A stretch of 5,294 nucleotides of DNA, taken from NCBI GenBank assembly GCA_026645635.1, contig JAPKMV010000299.1:1-5294 (forward strand). The letters run 5' to 3'. Position 1 is the stretch's first letter. Each line of letters starts with the position of its first letter. The notes beneath the pieces are model-generated. The model did not search any database. It was given only the letters and a program-made list of their open reading frames with translations, and was not told the DNA's origin. Source of the stretch: Caldilineaceae bacterium (GTDB lineage: Bacteria; Chloroflexota; Anaerolineae; Caldilineales; Caldilineaceae). Position numbers and translations under genes: made by a program. Below are positions 1 through 5,294 of the stretch, in pieces.

Positions 1-147
1 GCCGCAGAAAGTCGATTGGCTGCCGAAGCCGATGCTGTTTTGGGGTCGGAGCTTTTGCAAGGAACTTTGTACGATCGGCAAGAACTTGTGCGCCATATCG
101 TCGTCAAAGATCCTGATGCGGGTAGCAACAACCCGAAAGATCTGTGA
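1..147 (+). CDS. C-terminal end of an unrecognised protein (start outside the window)
   Basis: Frame 1 is open from the window edge for 48 codons and ends at TGA 145-147. The end of the product reads LYDRQELVRHIVV followed by a polar tail ending in NNPKDL. It has an Ala/Glu-rich, probably helical stretch before that. I do not recognise a family. Its third-position GC is about 50 percent by my count, clearly lower than in the four complete genes, so it could be a transferred gene or the wrong reading. One argument for it is that the stop lies four bases before the CTGTTTG edge of a repeat, the same spacing as at the end of the oxidoreductase gene (stop 2557-2559, CTGTTTG at 2564). The competing reading is an open frame on the minus strand through the same bases, containing MAHKFLPIV, which cannot be excluded from this short stretch. 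Confidence 0.4.
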   Translation, partial: AAESRLAAEADAVLGSELLQGTLYDRQELVRHIVVKDPDAGSNNPKDL

Positions 148-285
148 GCGGCTGTTTGAGAAGCCGTCCAATTCAACGCAGAGACGCAAAGATGCAGAGA
201 AACGCAGAGAGCACGCGTGAAGAACTCCTCTGTTTTCCTCTGCGATTCTCTGCATCTCCGCGGCTCTGCGTCAAAGCAGGGGCGT
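148..285 (+). repeat. Long dyad repeat of the CGCAGAG type, copy 1
   Basis: The core is an imperfect inverted repeat: arm 176-210 and arm 237-271, 35 bases each, 30 of 35 complementary, with a loop at 211-236. The arms are made of short purine-rich units such as GCAGAGA. A leader beginning CTGTTTG (152-158) precedes the arms. The same leader, the 20-base arm segment at 191-210 and the loop segment GAACTCCTCTGTTTT (222-236) recur near the right edge (5199-5205, 5247-5266 and 5278-5292), so this is a dispersed family and not a local accident. No transposase is associated. The stem would form a very strong hairpin in RNA or single-stranded DNA and could end transcription of the upstream gene, but it has no T-tract. 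Confidence 0.85.
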
Positions 286-320
286 TTGAACCCAGGAGTG
301 TTCGCAACGGCGCAAACCTC

Positions 321-390
321 ATCCGCAGATTGCGCAGATTGACGCAGATTTGCTGTCTGCCATCTGCGAAAATCTGCGCAATCTGCGGAT
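321..390. repeat. Hairpin repeat of the GCAGATT type
   Basis: Two 29-base arms (321-349 and 362-390) are complementary at 27 of 29 positions around a 12-base loop. Each arm is built from tandem variants of GCAGATT, giving ATCCGCAGATTGCGCAGATT on the left. The unit differs in sequence from the CGCAGAG repeat 50 bases upstream, so two repeat families sit side by side here. The near-perfect complementarity suggests recent formation, or that base pairing is under selection. Confidence 0.85.
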
Positions 391-438
391 AAGCGTTTGG
401 TGCTCGCAACACGTTTGATTCCTGTAGTTTATGACTTT

Positions 439-480
439 CATCCGCGGAAATCTGCCAAATCCGCGTCATCCGCGTTCTAT
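439..480. repeat. Short ATCCGCG-type repeat, apparently half a unit
   Basis: Three spaced copies of a TCCGCG word (441-446, 460-465 and 469-474) lie in a 42-base stretch with the intervening sequence AAATCTGCCAAATCCGCG. Its style matches the neighbouring dyad repeats, and translating its minus strand gives the low-complexity peptide typical of such repeats. No complementary second arm is present nearby, so it may be a truncated unit. It lies about 50 bases before the LUD gene start, so it would be in or near that gene's leader. Confidence 0.55.
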
Positions 481-520
481 TGCATCTGACTGAACGCTGA
501 CAAATGATCTGCCATCGACC

Positions 521-524
521 GAGG
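521..524 (+). promoter_or_regulatory. Ribosome binding site of the LUD gene
   Basis: GAGG ends five bases before ATG 530. It is short, but it is the only purine-rich match at a workable distance, and ATG 530 is the first in-frame start. It is a modest site compared with those of the oxidoreductase and the hydrolase. Confidence 0.5.
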
Positions 525-529
525 CGCCT

Positions 530-1288
530 ATGCCAACACGCGACGACATCCTGACCCGCATCCGCACGATCCTGGCGCGGCCCGATCTGCCTTTCCCGCC
601 GGCGGACGCGCCGCCGCTGACCGCCGCGACGCGCATGGCCGTCACCCAGGCGAGCGGCGACAAGTGGCAGTTGGCCGAGCGTTTCGGCGCGGAGCTGGCG
701 AAACTGCACGGCAGCTTTGAGATTTTCGACTCGCCGGTGGCGGTGCGTCTGGCGCTGGTGAGCCGTCTGCGCGCGTGGGCCGAACAGGAGGAGGCGGCGC
801 GCAAGGTCGCACCGCCGGTCACCGGGCAGGAGCAGATGGTGCTGAGTTGGACGCCGGAACTGCTCCCGGTGCCTGGCCTGGCCGAGACACTGGCCGACAC
901 CGAATGGCGGCTGGTTGCGCCTCCCGAACTGGCCACACCCGAAAGCCGCGAAGCGGTGCGCTTTGTCCGCGTCGGCATCACCGGCGTGGACGCCGCCTTT
1001 GCCGCCACCGGGTCGTTGCTGCTGATCAGCGCGCCGGGCGCCAGCCGCGCCGCCAGCCTGCTGCCCCTGCGCCACATCGCGCTGATCCCGTTCAGCCGCC
1101 TCTATGCCACCGTCGAGGACTTTCTGGCAGAACGCCGCGCGCGCGGGGAACTGACCGCTCTGCTGCGCGACCCTGCCGCCTGGTGCATGATCACCGGGCC
1201 GAGCAAGTCCGCCGACATCGAGATGAACCTGACGCTGGGCGTCCACGGCCCCAAATTCGTCCACGCGATTCTCTTCGATGACCAGTAA
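530..1288 (+). CDS. LUD-domain protein of the LutC/YkgG family
   Basis: The product has 252 residues, close to the usual LutC size of about 210-250. The C-terminal half carries the family pattern: GITGVDAAFAATGSLLL (149-165), SLLPLRHIALIP (176-187) and ITGPSKSADIEMNLTLGVHG (221-240). The N-terminal half (1-130) is a helical segment with a proline-rich linker around 19-30. In Bacillus subtilis LutC works with LutA and LutB in oxidising L-lactate to pyruvate; LUD proteins are cytoplasmic and their exact chemistry is poorly defined. There is no cysteine cluster in this protein (only Cys219), so it does not bind iron-sulfur centres itself. No LutA or LutB lies in the window, and the clipped upstream gene end does not resemble LutB, so a lactate role is not supported by context. 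The gene is preceded by 380 bases of repeats and followed by a 200-base spacer, so it is probably transcribed alone. The family call is firm; the function is not. Confidence 0.93.
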   Translation: MPTRDDILTRIRTILARPDLPFPPADAPPLTAATRMAVTQASGDKWQLAERFGAELAKLHGSFEIFDSPVAVRLALVSRLRAWAEQEEAARKVAPPVTGQEQMVLSWTPELLPVPGLAETLADTEWRLVAPPELATPESREAVRFVRVGITGVDAAFAATGSLLLISAPGASRAASLLPLRHIALIPFSRLYATVEDFLAERRARGELTALLRDPAAWCMITGPSKSADIEMNLTLGVHGPKFVHAILFDDQ

Positions 1289-1355
1289 GGTGGCATTCAC
1301 CCCGAAGTAGACCTGTGCCTGCCCCCGGCTTTCGCGCCAGCGCCGCTGCGGGTGT

Positions 1356-1379
1356 ACACTGTGTTGTAGGACACAGTGT
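1356..1379. promoter_or_regulatory. 9-bp inverted repeat, candidate operator or stem-loop
   Basis: ACACTGTGT (1356-1364) is followed by six bases and then by its perfect complement ACACAGTGT (1371-1379). It lies 68 bases after the LUD stop and 109 bases before the oxidoreductase start. The size and the short spacer fit a dimeric repressor site, but also a stem-loop ending the LUD transcript. No T-tract follows, which argues against a classical intrinsic terminator. Confidence 0.5.
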
Positions 1380-1444
1380 GACCACCGGCAGGCGCGTTAT
1401 GGCGCGCAGCCGGTTGGCGAACTGTCTCCACTGTCTGCAACGAC

Positions 1445-1469
1445 TGAATTGAATTGGGATTGAATTGAA
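1445..1469 (+). promoter_or_regulatory. Pair of 9-bp direct repeats just before the oxidoreductase
   Basis: TGAATTGAA occurs at 1445-1453 and again at 1461-1469, start to start 16 bases, in an AT-rich patch ending at the ribosome binding site. This could be a regulator site overlapping the leader, or simply a local duplication. Function is inferred only from position. Confidence 0.35.
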
Positions 1470-1474
1470 CAAAA

Positions 1475-1480
1475 AAGGAA
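1475..1480 (+). promoter_or_regulatory. Ribosome binding site deciding the oxidoreductase start
   Basis: AAGGAA lies eight bases before ATG 1489. This favours ATG 1489 over the in-frame TTG at 1465. The TTG would place this site inside the coding region and add eight residues (reading NKKGTKQ after the start) before a normal Rossmann-fold N-terminus. Confidence 0.75.
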
Positions 1481-1488
1481 CAAAACAG

Positions 1489-2559
1489 ATGAGCACCCAA
1501 TACCGTGTCGCCGTAATCGGCGCGGGCAGCATTGCCAAGTATTCACACGTGCCGGGCTTTCAGCGGCTGCCCAATTGCGAGGTTGTCGCCCTGTGTGACG
1601 TGAACGAGGCGCGGGCGCGTGAGCTGGCTGAAGAGATGAAAGTGCCTGGCGTCTACAGCGAGGCGGAGCGCATGTTGGCCGAGGTGCGCCCGGAGATCGT
1701 TGTGATCGCCACGCCCAACGCCTTTCACGGGCCGATGACCATCGCTGCACTGCGCGCCGGCGCGCACGTGCTCTGCGAGAAGCCGCTGGCCCTCACCTAC
1801 GCCGAGGCGCAGGAAATGTTTGCGGTGGCGGCGGAGCACAACCGCATCCTCACTGTGGGCACGCACCTGCGTCTGTCGGCGCCGATGCAGGCGGCCAAGG
1901 CGCAGGTGGACGCGGGCTTCTTCGGCAAGATCTACGCCGCACGCACCGTCTGGCAGCGGCGCAACGGCATCCCCGGCTTCGGCAGTTGGTTCACCAACCA
2001 TGACCTGGCCGGCGGCGGCTCCCTGCTCGACATCGGCATCCATGCGCTGGATCGCGCGCTCTATCTCATGGGCTACCCGGAACCGGTCACGGTCTCTGGC
2101 GCCACCTTCGCCGAGTTCGGCCCGCGGGCGATGGGGCTGGGCGGCTGGGGTTCGGACATCCAGAAGCCGGCGCCGAATGCCCGCTATGATGTGGACGACT
2201 TCGCCTGGGCGATGGTGCGGTTTGCCAACGGCGCGGTGCTTTCGCTGCAAGTGGCCTGGGCGAGCCACTCCCCCGAGACGTTGACCACCGAGCTGTACGG
2301 CACGGACGGCGGCGCGCAGATCAGCGGCTGGGAGGGGATGGAGATGTTCACCATGTTGAACGGGCAAGAAGTCGCCATTCGCAACCAACCGTCCAACGAT
2401 CGGGTCAGTTCCTACTTCAAGCTGATCGAGAACTTCGTGCGGCGCATCGGCGGCGACGAAAGCGCCGACATCCCCACGCCGGCGCAGGCGCTGGTGGACG
2501 TGCGCATCATCGACGCGATCATGCGGTCGGCGGCGGCTGGACACGAGATTGCGCTGTAA
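1489..2559 (+). CDS. Gfo/Idh/MocA family NAD(P)-dependent oxidoreductase
   Basis: The product is 356 residues, typical of the family. The N-terminal Rossmann domain (about 5-125) starts with VAVIGAGSIAK (7-17), the dinucleotide-binding glycine motif. The hallmark EKP motif is at 97-99, with Lys98 the expected catalytic lysine. The C-terminal alpha/beta domain (about 130-350) has the family's GGGSLLDIGIHALD segment (175-188), supplying Asp181 and His185 to the active site. Members oxidise or reduce sugars, sugar acids or inositols, or act on related compounds in the cytoplasm; the substrate cannot be read from the sequence. No sugar transporter, isomerase or kinase for sugars lies next to it. 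There is no signal peptide or Tat motif, so it is not of the exported glucose-fructose oxidoreductase type. It is probably a single-gene unit: upstream lie candidate operator repeats, and downstream, within five bases of the stop, begins a large stem-loop repeat. Confidence 0.95.
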   Translation: MSTQYRVAVIGAGSIAKYSHVPGFQRLPNCEVVALCDVNEARARELAEEMKVPGVYSEAERMLAEVRPEIVVIATPNAFHGPMTIAALRAGAHVLCEKPLALTYAEAQEMFAVAAEHNRILTVGTHLRLSAPMQAAKAQVDAGFFGKIYAARTVWQRRNGIPGFGSWFTNHDLAGGGSLLDIGIHALDRALYLMGYPEPVTVSGATFAEFGPRAMGLGGWGSDIQKPAPNARYDVDDFAWAMVRFANGAVLSLQVAWASHSPETLTTELYGTDGGAQISGWEGMEMFTMLNGQEVAIRNQPSNDRVSSYFKLIENFVRRIGGDESADIPTPAQALVDVRIIDAIMRSAAAGHEIAL

Positions 2560-2563
2560 GCAA

Positions 2564-2684
2564 CTGTTTGTAATAGACTTTATCGGCAATAGCTTTTTGG
2601 CACGCAAAGACGCAAAGTCGCAAAGTGTTTTTCTCCTGGCGTCTTTGCGCCTTCGCGTGAGATTCCTTATCGCCGATAAAGACT
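2564..2684 (+). repeat. Nested stem-loop repeat between convergent genes (CGCAAAG type)
   Basis: The inner stem is formed by 2601-2625 and 2635-2659, complementary at 20 of 25 positions around a 9-base T-rich loop. It is built from CGCAAAG units. An outer pair, 2575-2587 and 2672-2684 (12 of 13 complementary, CTTTATCGGC), encloses it. The right outer arm overlaps a 13-base palindrome (2667-2679, TTATCGCCGATAA). The unit starts with CTGTTTG at 2564, as in the copies near 152 and 5199. It fills most of the 163-base gap between the oxidoreductase stop and the stop of the opposing hydrolase, so it may serve as terminator for both, though neither strand shows a clean stem followed by a T-run. Confidence 0.8.
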
Positions 2685-2722
2685 AATGGCCTGACGCCTT
2701 TCTTTGTTGGCAGATAGCCCCG

Positions 2723-3913
2723 TCAATCGGGTGAGCCGCCGTTGAGATAGGCATCGAGCCGCGGCACGGCGAGCGGCGTCGCAGCGTCCACCGGCGCAAA
2801 CGGCGCTGCATCGCCGCGGCCACCCCGCCGCCGCCCCTGACGCTGCATATCGGCCAACGGATAGAGATAGTGCTCGCTCAAGAGATGACCCCAGGCGCCG
2901 GCGCGCACAAAGCGCGCCCCGTCGATCTGAATCCCCCGCTCCGCAGCGTGCGGCGCCTGCATCCCCAGCCGAGCGACGATGTCGTGTTCGTTGCCGAAGT
3001 GCTCCAGGTGCGGCAGAGCCTGCCGCCCTGGCGCAGCCGGTCGATAGTGGGTCATCACGTTGGCGCAGGTGGCGAAACAGTAGATCTCCAGTTTCCCGAA
3101 TTCATATTCAGTTAACGGCGCAAAATCGCTCAGCACCAGGGGCGCATCGTCGGGATAGATGAACTCCGGCGGTGCGTAGGCGGCTACTGGCGCCAGTCCC
3201 CGCCGCGCAGAGGGCTGCGTCAGCCGTTTCAGCAGGTGCAGCACCGCCGCGGCGATGATCGTGCCCTGGGAATGGGCGATGACGACGACGCGCGTTTTGT
3301 CGGGGCGTTTGAGCGCGTCGTAGATCGCCGGCAGCGTCTTGGTCACCGGCTCGGTGATGCGCCAACCGGCCTTGTCCAACGCACACTGCAGCAGATCGGC
3401 GAGCAGGGAACTGGTTGAGTTCTGAATCAGTGTGATCGGGCGGTGGAAGAGTTCGGCCAGCAGCGCGGCATTCACCTGCGCCACGGCGTCGTCGGTCATA
3501 ATACCGTTGATGAAGAACCAGGCTTCCGCCGGGAATGAGGTGTAACTGCCGTACTGGTCGGGGCGTTGCAAGATCACCGACGGCTGCCAGAAGAAGTCGT
3601 TGACCCAAGGCGGCGAAAAGGTTGGCGGCGTCCGCGGCAGTGTGGGGAGCAGCGCATGTTGCAGGTAGCGAACCGCCCGCAGCGGCCGCCACGGGCTGAG
3701 CAGGCTGAACTCGGAGAAGCGGCGATGGGGCGGCAGCCAGGTGGTCGGCAGGCCGAAGATCGAGCAGCCGTAAGCCGGCGGGACCATGCTCAGCGCGTCG
3801 CGCGCGATCTGCGCCAGGTTGCCGATGCTGTGTGGATCGGGCAGTTTCAGCGCTGCCGTCGAGGAGCTGTCGGCGCCGTTGACCTGCGTATAAGTCTTCT
3901 GTGTGGTCGTCAT
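2723..3913 (-). CDS. Probable alpha/beta-fold serine hydrolase (lipase/esterase-like)
   Basis: The product has 396 residues starting at the ATG complementary to 3911-3913. A longer reading from 4066 adds 51 residues without a good ribosome site and would overlap the divergent gene, so I reject it. The nucleophile elbow VVVIAHSQGT (209-218) gives Ser215 as the likely catalytic serine, after a hydrophobic beta strand. The segment FFINGIMTDD (133-142) resembles the strand and oxyanion region of bacterial lipase-like hydrolases, and ITLIQNST (160-167) is the next strand. Candidate triad partners are Asp311 (in GNEHDIVARLG) and His343 or His348 (in WGHLLSEHYL). The first 100 residues are proline-rich and of unknown fold, and the tail has a basic patch RQGRRRGGRGD (358-368). 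There is no clear signal peptide or membrane segment, so it is probably cytoplasmic. The substrate is unknown. It is transcribed away from the kinase gene and toward the oxidoreductase gene. Confidence 0.75.
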   Translation of the reverse strand: MTTTQKTYTQVNGADSSSTAALKLPDPHSIGNLAQIARDALSMVPPAYGCSIFGLPTTWLPPHRRFSEFSLLSPWRPLRAVRYLQHALLPTLPRTPPTFSPPWVNDFFWQPSVILQRPDQYGSYTSFPAEAWFFINGIMTDDAVAQVNAALLAELFHRPITLIQNSTSSLLADLLQCALDKAGWRITEPVTKTLPAIYDALKRPDKTRVVVIAHSQGTIIAAAVLHLLKRLTQPSARRGLAPVAAYAPPEFIYPDDAPLVLSDFAPLTEYEFGKLEIYCFATCANVMTHYRPAAPGRQALPHLEHFGNEHDIVARLGMQAPHAAERGIQIDGARFVRAGAWGHLLSEHYLYPLADMQRQGRRRGGRGDAAPFAPVDAATPLAVPRLDAYLNGGSPD

Positions 3914-3923
3914 AAGAGCTACA

Positions 3924-3929
3924 CCTCCT
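3924..3929 (-). promoter_or_regulatory. Strong ribosome binding site of the hydrolase
   Basis: On the minus strand AGGAGG stands ten bases before the ATG at 3913. It is the best ribosome site in the window and fixes the start of the hydrolase. It suggests efficient translation of this protein. Confidence 0.85.
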
Positions 3930-3950
3930 GGAACTACGGTAGCAGGCAGG

Positions 3951-3974
3951 CGTTGTCGGGACGTTGCCGGACGT
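3951..3974. promoter_or_regulatory. Direct repeats in the divergent promoter region
   Basis: CGTTGTCGGGA (3951-3961) is followed directly by CGTTGCCGGA (3962-3971), with a third CGT starting the next turn (3972-3974). The GGACGT word repeats with a 10-base period (3959-3964 and 3969-3974), about one helical turn. The site lies between the divergent hydrolase and kinase genes, where a shared regulator could bind. This is positional inference only. Confidence 0.3.
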
Positions 3975-3982
3975 ACTTCAAG

Positions 3983-4010
3983 TTTGGGGCGCACTCGAAT
4001 GTGATAAAAT
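3983..4010 (+). promoter_or_regulatory. Candidate promoter of the pantothenate kinase-like gene
   Basis: TGTGATAAAAT (4000-4010) gives a good -10 hexamer TAAAAT with an extended TG two bases closer to the -35 than usual. The best -35 at 16 bases is TTTGGG (3983-3988), a weak match. It sits in the one AT-rich spot of a GC-rich region, which supports it, and predicts a leader of about 45-50 bases. Confidence 0.4.
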
Positions 4011-4064
4011 ATCCCTGTCTGTTTCAATCCATTCACCAAGAACGATGCTCTGGAAACTTTAGCC

Positions 4065-4940
4065 ATGATGCGCAGTAGCGATCTTTCCCCTCATGCCCTG
4101 GCAGCCGCCATCGACTTCGGCATCAGCAACACCGACGTGGTCGTGCGCCGCGGCGGCGAACTGTACACCTGGAGCCAGCGCTACCAGACCGACCCGGATG
4201 AGGCCAGCGTGCGTGCGCTGCTGGCCGCGGGCGGCGTCGACCTGGATGACCTGACGCATCTGGCCGTCACGGGCGGACGGCACCGCGTCCTGCCGGAACG
4301 AGTGGGGCGCACTGCCGTGGTCAAGGTCAACGAAGTGCAGGCCATCGGGCGCGGCGGGCAGGCGCTGCTCGGGCTGGAAGGCGACGCACGCGACACCCCG
4401 CTGATGGTGGCGAGCTGCGGCTCCGGCACGGCGTTGATCAAGGCGCAGGGTGACAGCTATGCTCACGTCTCGGGCACGGCCGTAGGCGGTGGAACGATGC
4501 TTGGCCTGGCACGGCTGCTTCTCGGCACGATGGACCCGCTGGCGATTGAGGCGCTGGCTGCCGCGGGCGACCGCAACGGCGCCGACCTCAGCCTGGCCGA
4601 CGTGATCACCGGCCCAATCGGTTCGCTGCCGGCAGACGCCACCGCGGTCAACTTTGGGCGATTGGGGCGATCCAGCTTCGACGGCGTTGTGAGCCGCGAA
4701 GATCTGGCGGCGGCGCTGGTGAATCTGATCGCCCAGACCATCGCGCTGATCACGATCAACGCGGCCCGCGCCCAGGCGTGCAGCCAGGTCGTGATGATCG
4801 GCCACATGCTCGACATGGCCTCCTTCCGCCACATCGTCGGGTTGGTGGGGCAGTACTATGCGGCCGAACTGCAATTGGTGGAGCGCCCCGGCTATGCCAC
4901 CGCCATCGGCGCGCTGCTGCTTGGAGCACCCAACGCGTAA
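4065..4940 (+). CDS. Type II pantothenate kinase-like protein (Fumble/CoaW family)
   Basis: The product is 291 residues, near the 265-290 of bacterial type II enzymes, which phosphorylate pantothenate with ATP in the first step of CoA synthesis in the cytoplasm. Family segments in order: AIDFGISNTDVVV (15-27) where the first phosphate loop belongs; LAVTGG (66-71); KVNEVQAIGRG (87-97), with Glu90 matching the catalytic glutamate; ASCGSGTALI (116-125); SGTAVGGGTMLGLARLL (136-152), the glycine-rich second phosphate motif; AGDRNGADL (167-175); ATAVNFGRLG (192-201); VVMIGHML (242-249); and a C-terminal ATAIGALLLG (278-287). Two deviations stand out. The loop at 15-27 lacks the GGT and lysine of the usual DxGGTxxK. 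His134 stands where the Staphylococcus aureus enzyme, as I remember it, has an arginine. The start is fixed by a TAG four bases upstream (4059-4061); GGAA at 4052-4055 is a modest ribosome site. The gene stands alone, divergent from the hydrolase. The family is secure; pantothenate as substrate is less so. Confidence 0.88.
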   Translation: MMRSSDLSPHALAAAIDFGISNTDVVVRRGGELYTWSQRYQTDPDEASVRALLAAGGVDLDDLTHLAVTGGRHRVLPERVGRTAVVKVNEVQAIGRGGQALLGLEGDARDTPLMVASCGSGTALIKAQGDSYAHVSGTAVGGGTMLGLARLLLGTMDPLAIEALAAAGDRNGADLSLADVITGPIGSLPADATAVNFGRLGRSSFDGVVSREDLAAALVNLIAQTIALITINAARAQACSQVVMIGHMLDMASFRHIVGLVGQYYAAELQLVERPGYATAIGALLLGAPNA

Positions 4941-5026
4941 GATCCTTCTCACATCCCGCGCTGCCATTAACCAAATACACATTCGGGAATTGTAGTTACT
5001 CAGGCGCAATCTGTGGATCGTCTTTT

Positions 5027-5191
<165 letters not shown>

Positions 5192-5197
<6 letters not shown>

Positions 5198-5294
5198 CCT
5201 GTTTGTAAAGTCACCCCACTTTGACGCAAAGGCGCAGAGATGCAGAGATGCAGAGAAACGCAGAGAACTTACATGGAGAACTCCTCTGTTTTTC
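5192..5294 (+). repeat. Long dyad repeat of the CGCAGAG type, copy 2, cut by the window end
   Basis: After the leader TGAGAGCCTGTTTG (5192-5205) come the purine-rich arm (about 5222-5266) and the loop segment (5278-5292), in the same order and orientation as in the copy starting at 148. The 20 bases 5247-5266 are identical to 191-210. The arm has an extra tandem GATGCAGA unit, so copies vary in unit number. The complementary right arm lies beyond the window. Confidence 0.85.

Noticed and set aside
148..480. CRISPR array
   Set aside because: The repeated words are short, irregular and arranged as inverted arms; there are no equal-length repeats separated by unique spacers and no cas genes.
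530..1288. Lactate utilisation operon
   Set aside because: No LutA or LutB partner is visible and the upstream clipped gene end does not look like LutB, so only the LUD family assignment is kept.
173..1300. Minus-strand 375-residue open frame across the LUD gene and the repeats
   Set aside because: It lies antisense to a clear LutC-family gene, is rich in Arg, Gln and Gly as shadow frames are in GC-rich DNA, and its C-terminal part is simply translated repeat sequence.
1543..2607. Minus-strand 354-residue open frame across the oxidoreductase
   Set aside because: Antisense to a gene with all family motifs; the composition is Arg/His-rich with no recognisable domain. Long antisense frames are expected at this GC content.
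3914..4066. 51-residue N-terminal extension of the hydrolase
   Set aside because: The ATG at 3913 has an AGGAGG site at ideal distance; the extension would run through the divergent promoter region and overlap the kinase start.
4941..5026. Intrinsic terminator of the kinase gene
   Set aside because: Only a 5-bp complement (TCCCG at 4955 region with CGGGA near 4984) with a long loop and no T-run; too weak.

Overview
This is a GC-rich bacterial window with four complete protein genes, one clipped gene end at the left edge, and a large amount of structured repeat DNA between the genes. The strong third-position GC of the four genes, the gene types and the purine-rich dyad repeats (multiples of CGCAGAG, GCAGATT and CGCAAAG) recall Chloroflexota of the Anaerolineae/Caldilineae kind. 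That assignment is inference from style and not a proof.

Layout. Positions 1-147 hold the probable C-terminus of an unrecognised + strand gene. Positions 148-529 hold three different repeat units in a row. Positions 530-1288 (+) encode a stand-alone LUD-domain protein of the LutC/YkgG family. A 200-base spacer (1289-1488) with a 9-bp inverted repeat and a pair of 9-bp direct repeats leads to a Gfo/Idh/MocA-type NAD(P)-dependent oxidoreductase (1489-2559, +). Positions 2560-2722 lie between convergent genes and hold a nested stem-loop built from another repeat unit. Positions 2723-3913 (-) encode a probable serine hydrolase of the alpha/beta fold. It diverges from a type II pantothenate kinase-like protein (4065-4940, +) across a 151-base promoter region. 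Positions 4941-5294 have no convincing gene. They carry an AT-richer element of about 170 bp bounded by long inverted repeats, with further hairpins inside, followed by another copy of the first repeat unit, cut by the window edge.

The four genes do not form an obvious pathway or operon: a LUD redox-associated protein, a sugar-type dehydrogenase, a hydrolase and a CoA-biosynthesis-type kinase. Each sits in its own transcription unit. I see no defence system, mobile-element transposase, CRISPR array, tRNA or rRNA. The most unusual content is non-coding: a repeat family whose edge falls at or just after stop codons, and the inverted-repeat-bounded element at 5027-5197, which can fold in two competing ways. 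Among the proteins, the kinase is the one to look at again, because two positions expected to be conserved in type II pantothenate kinases differ.
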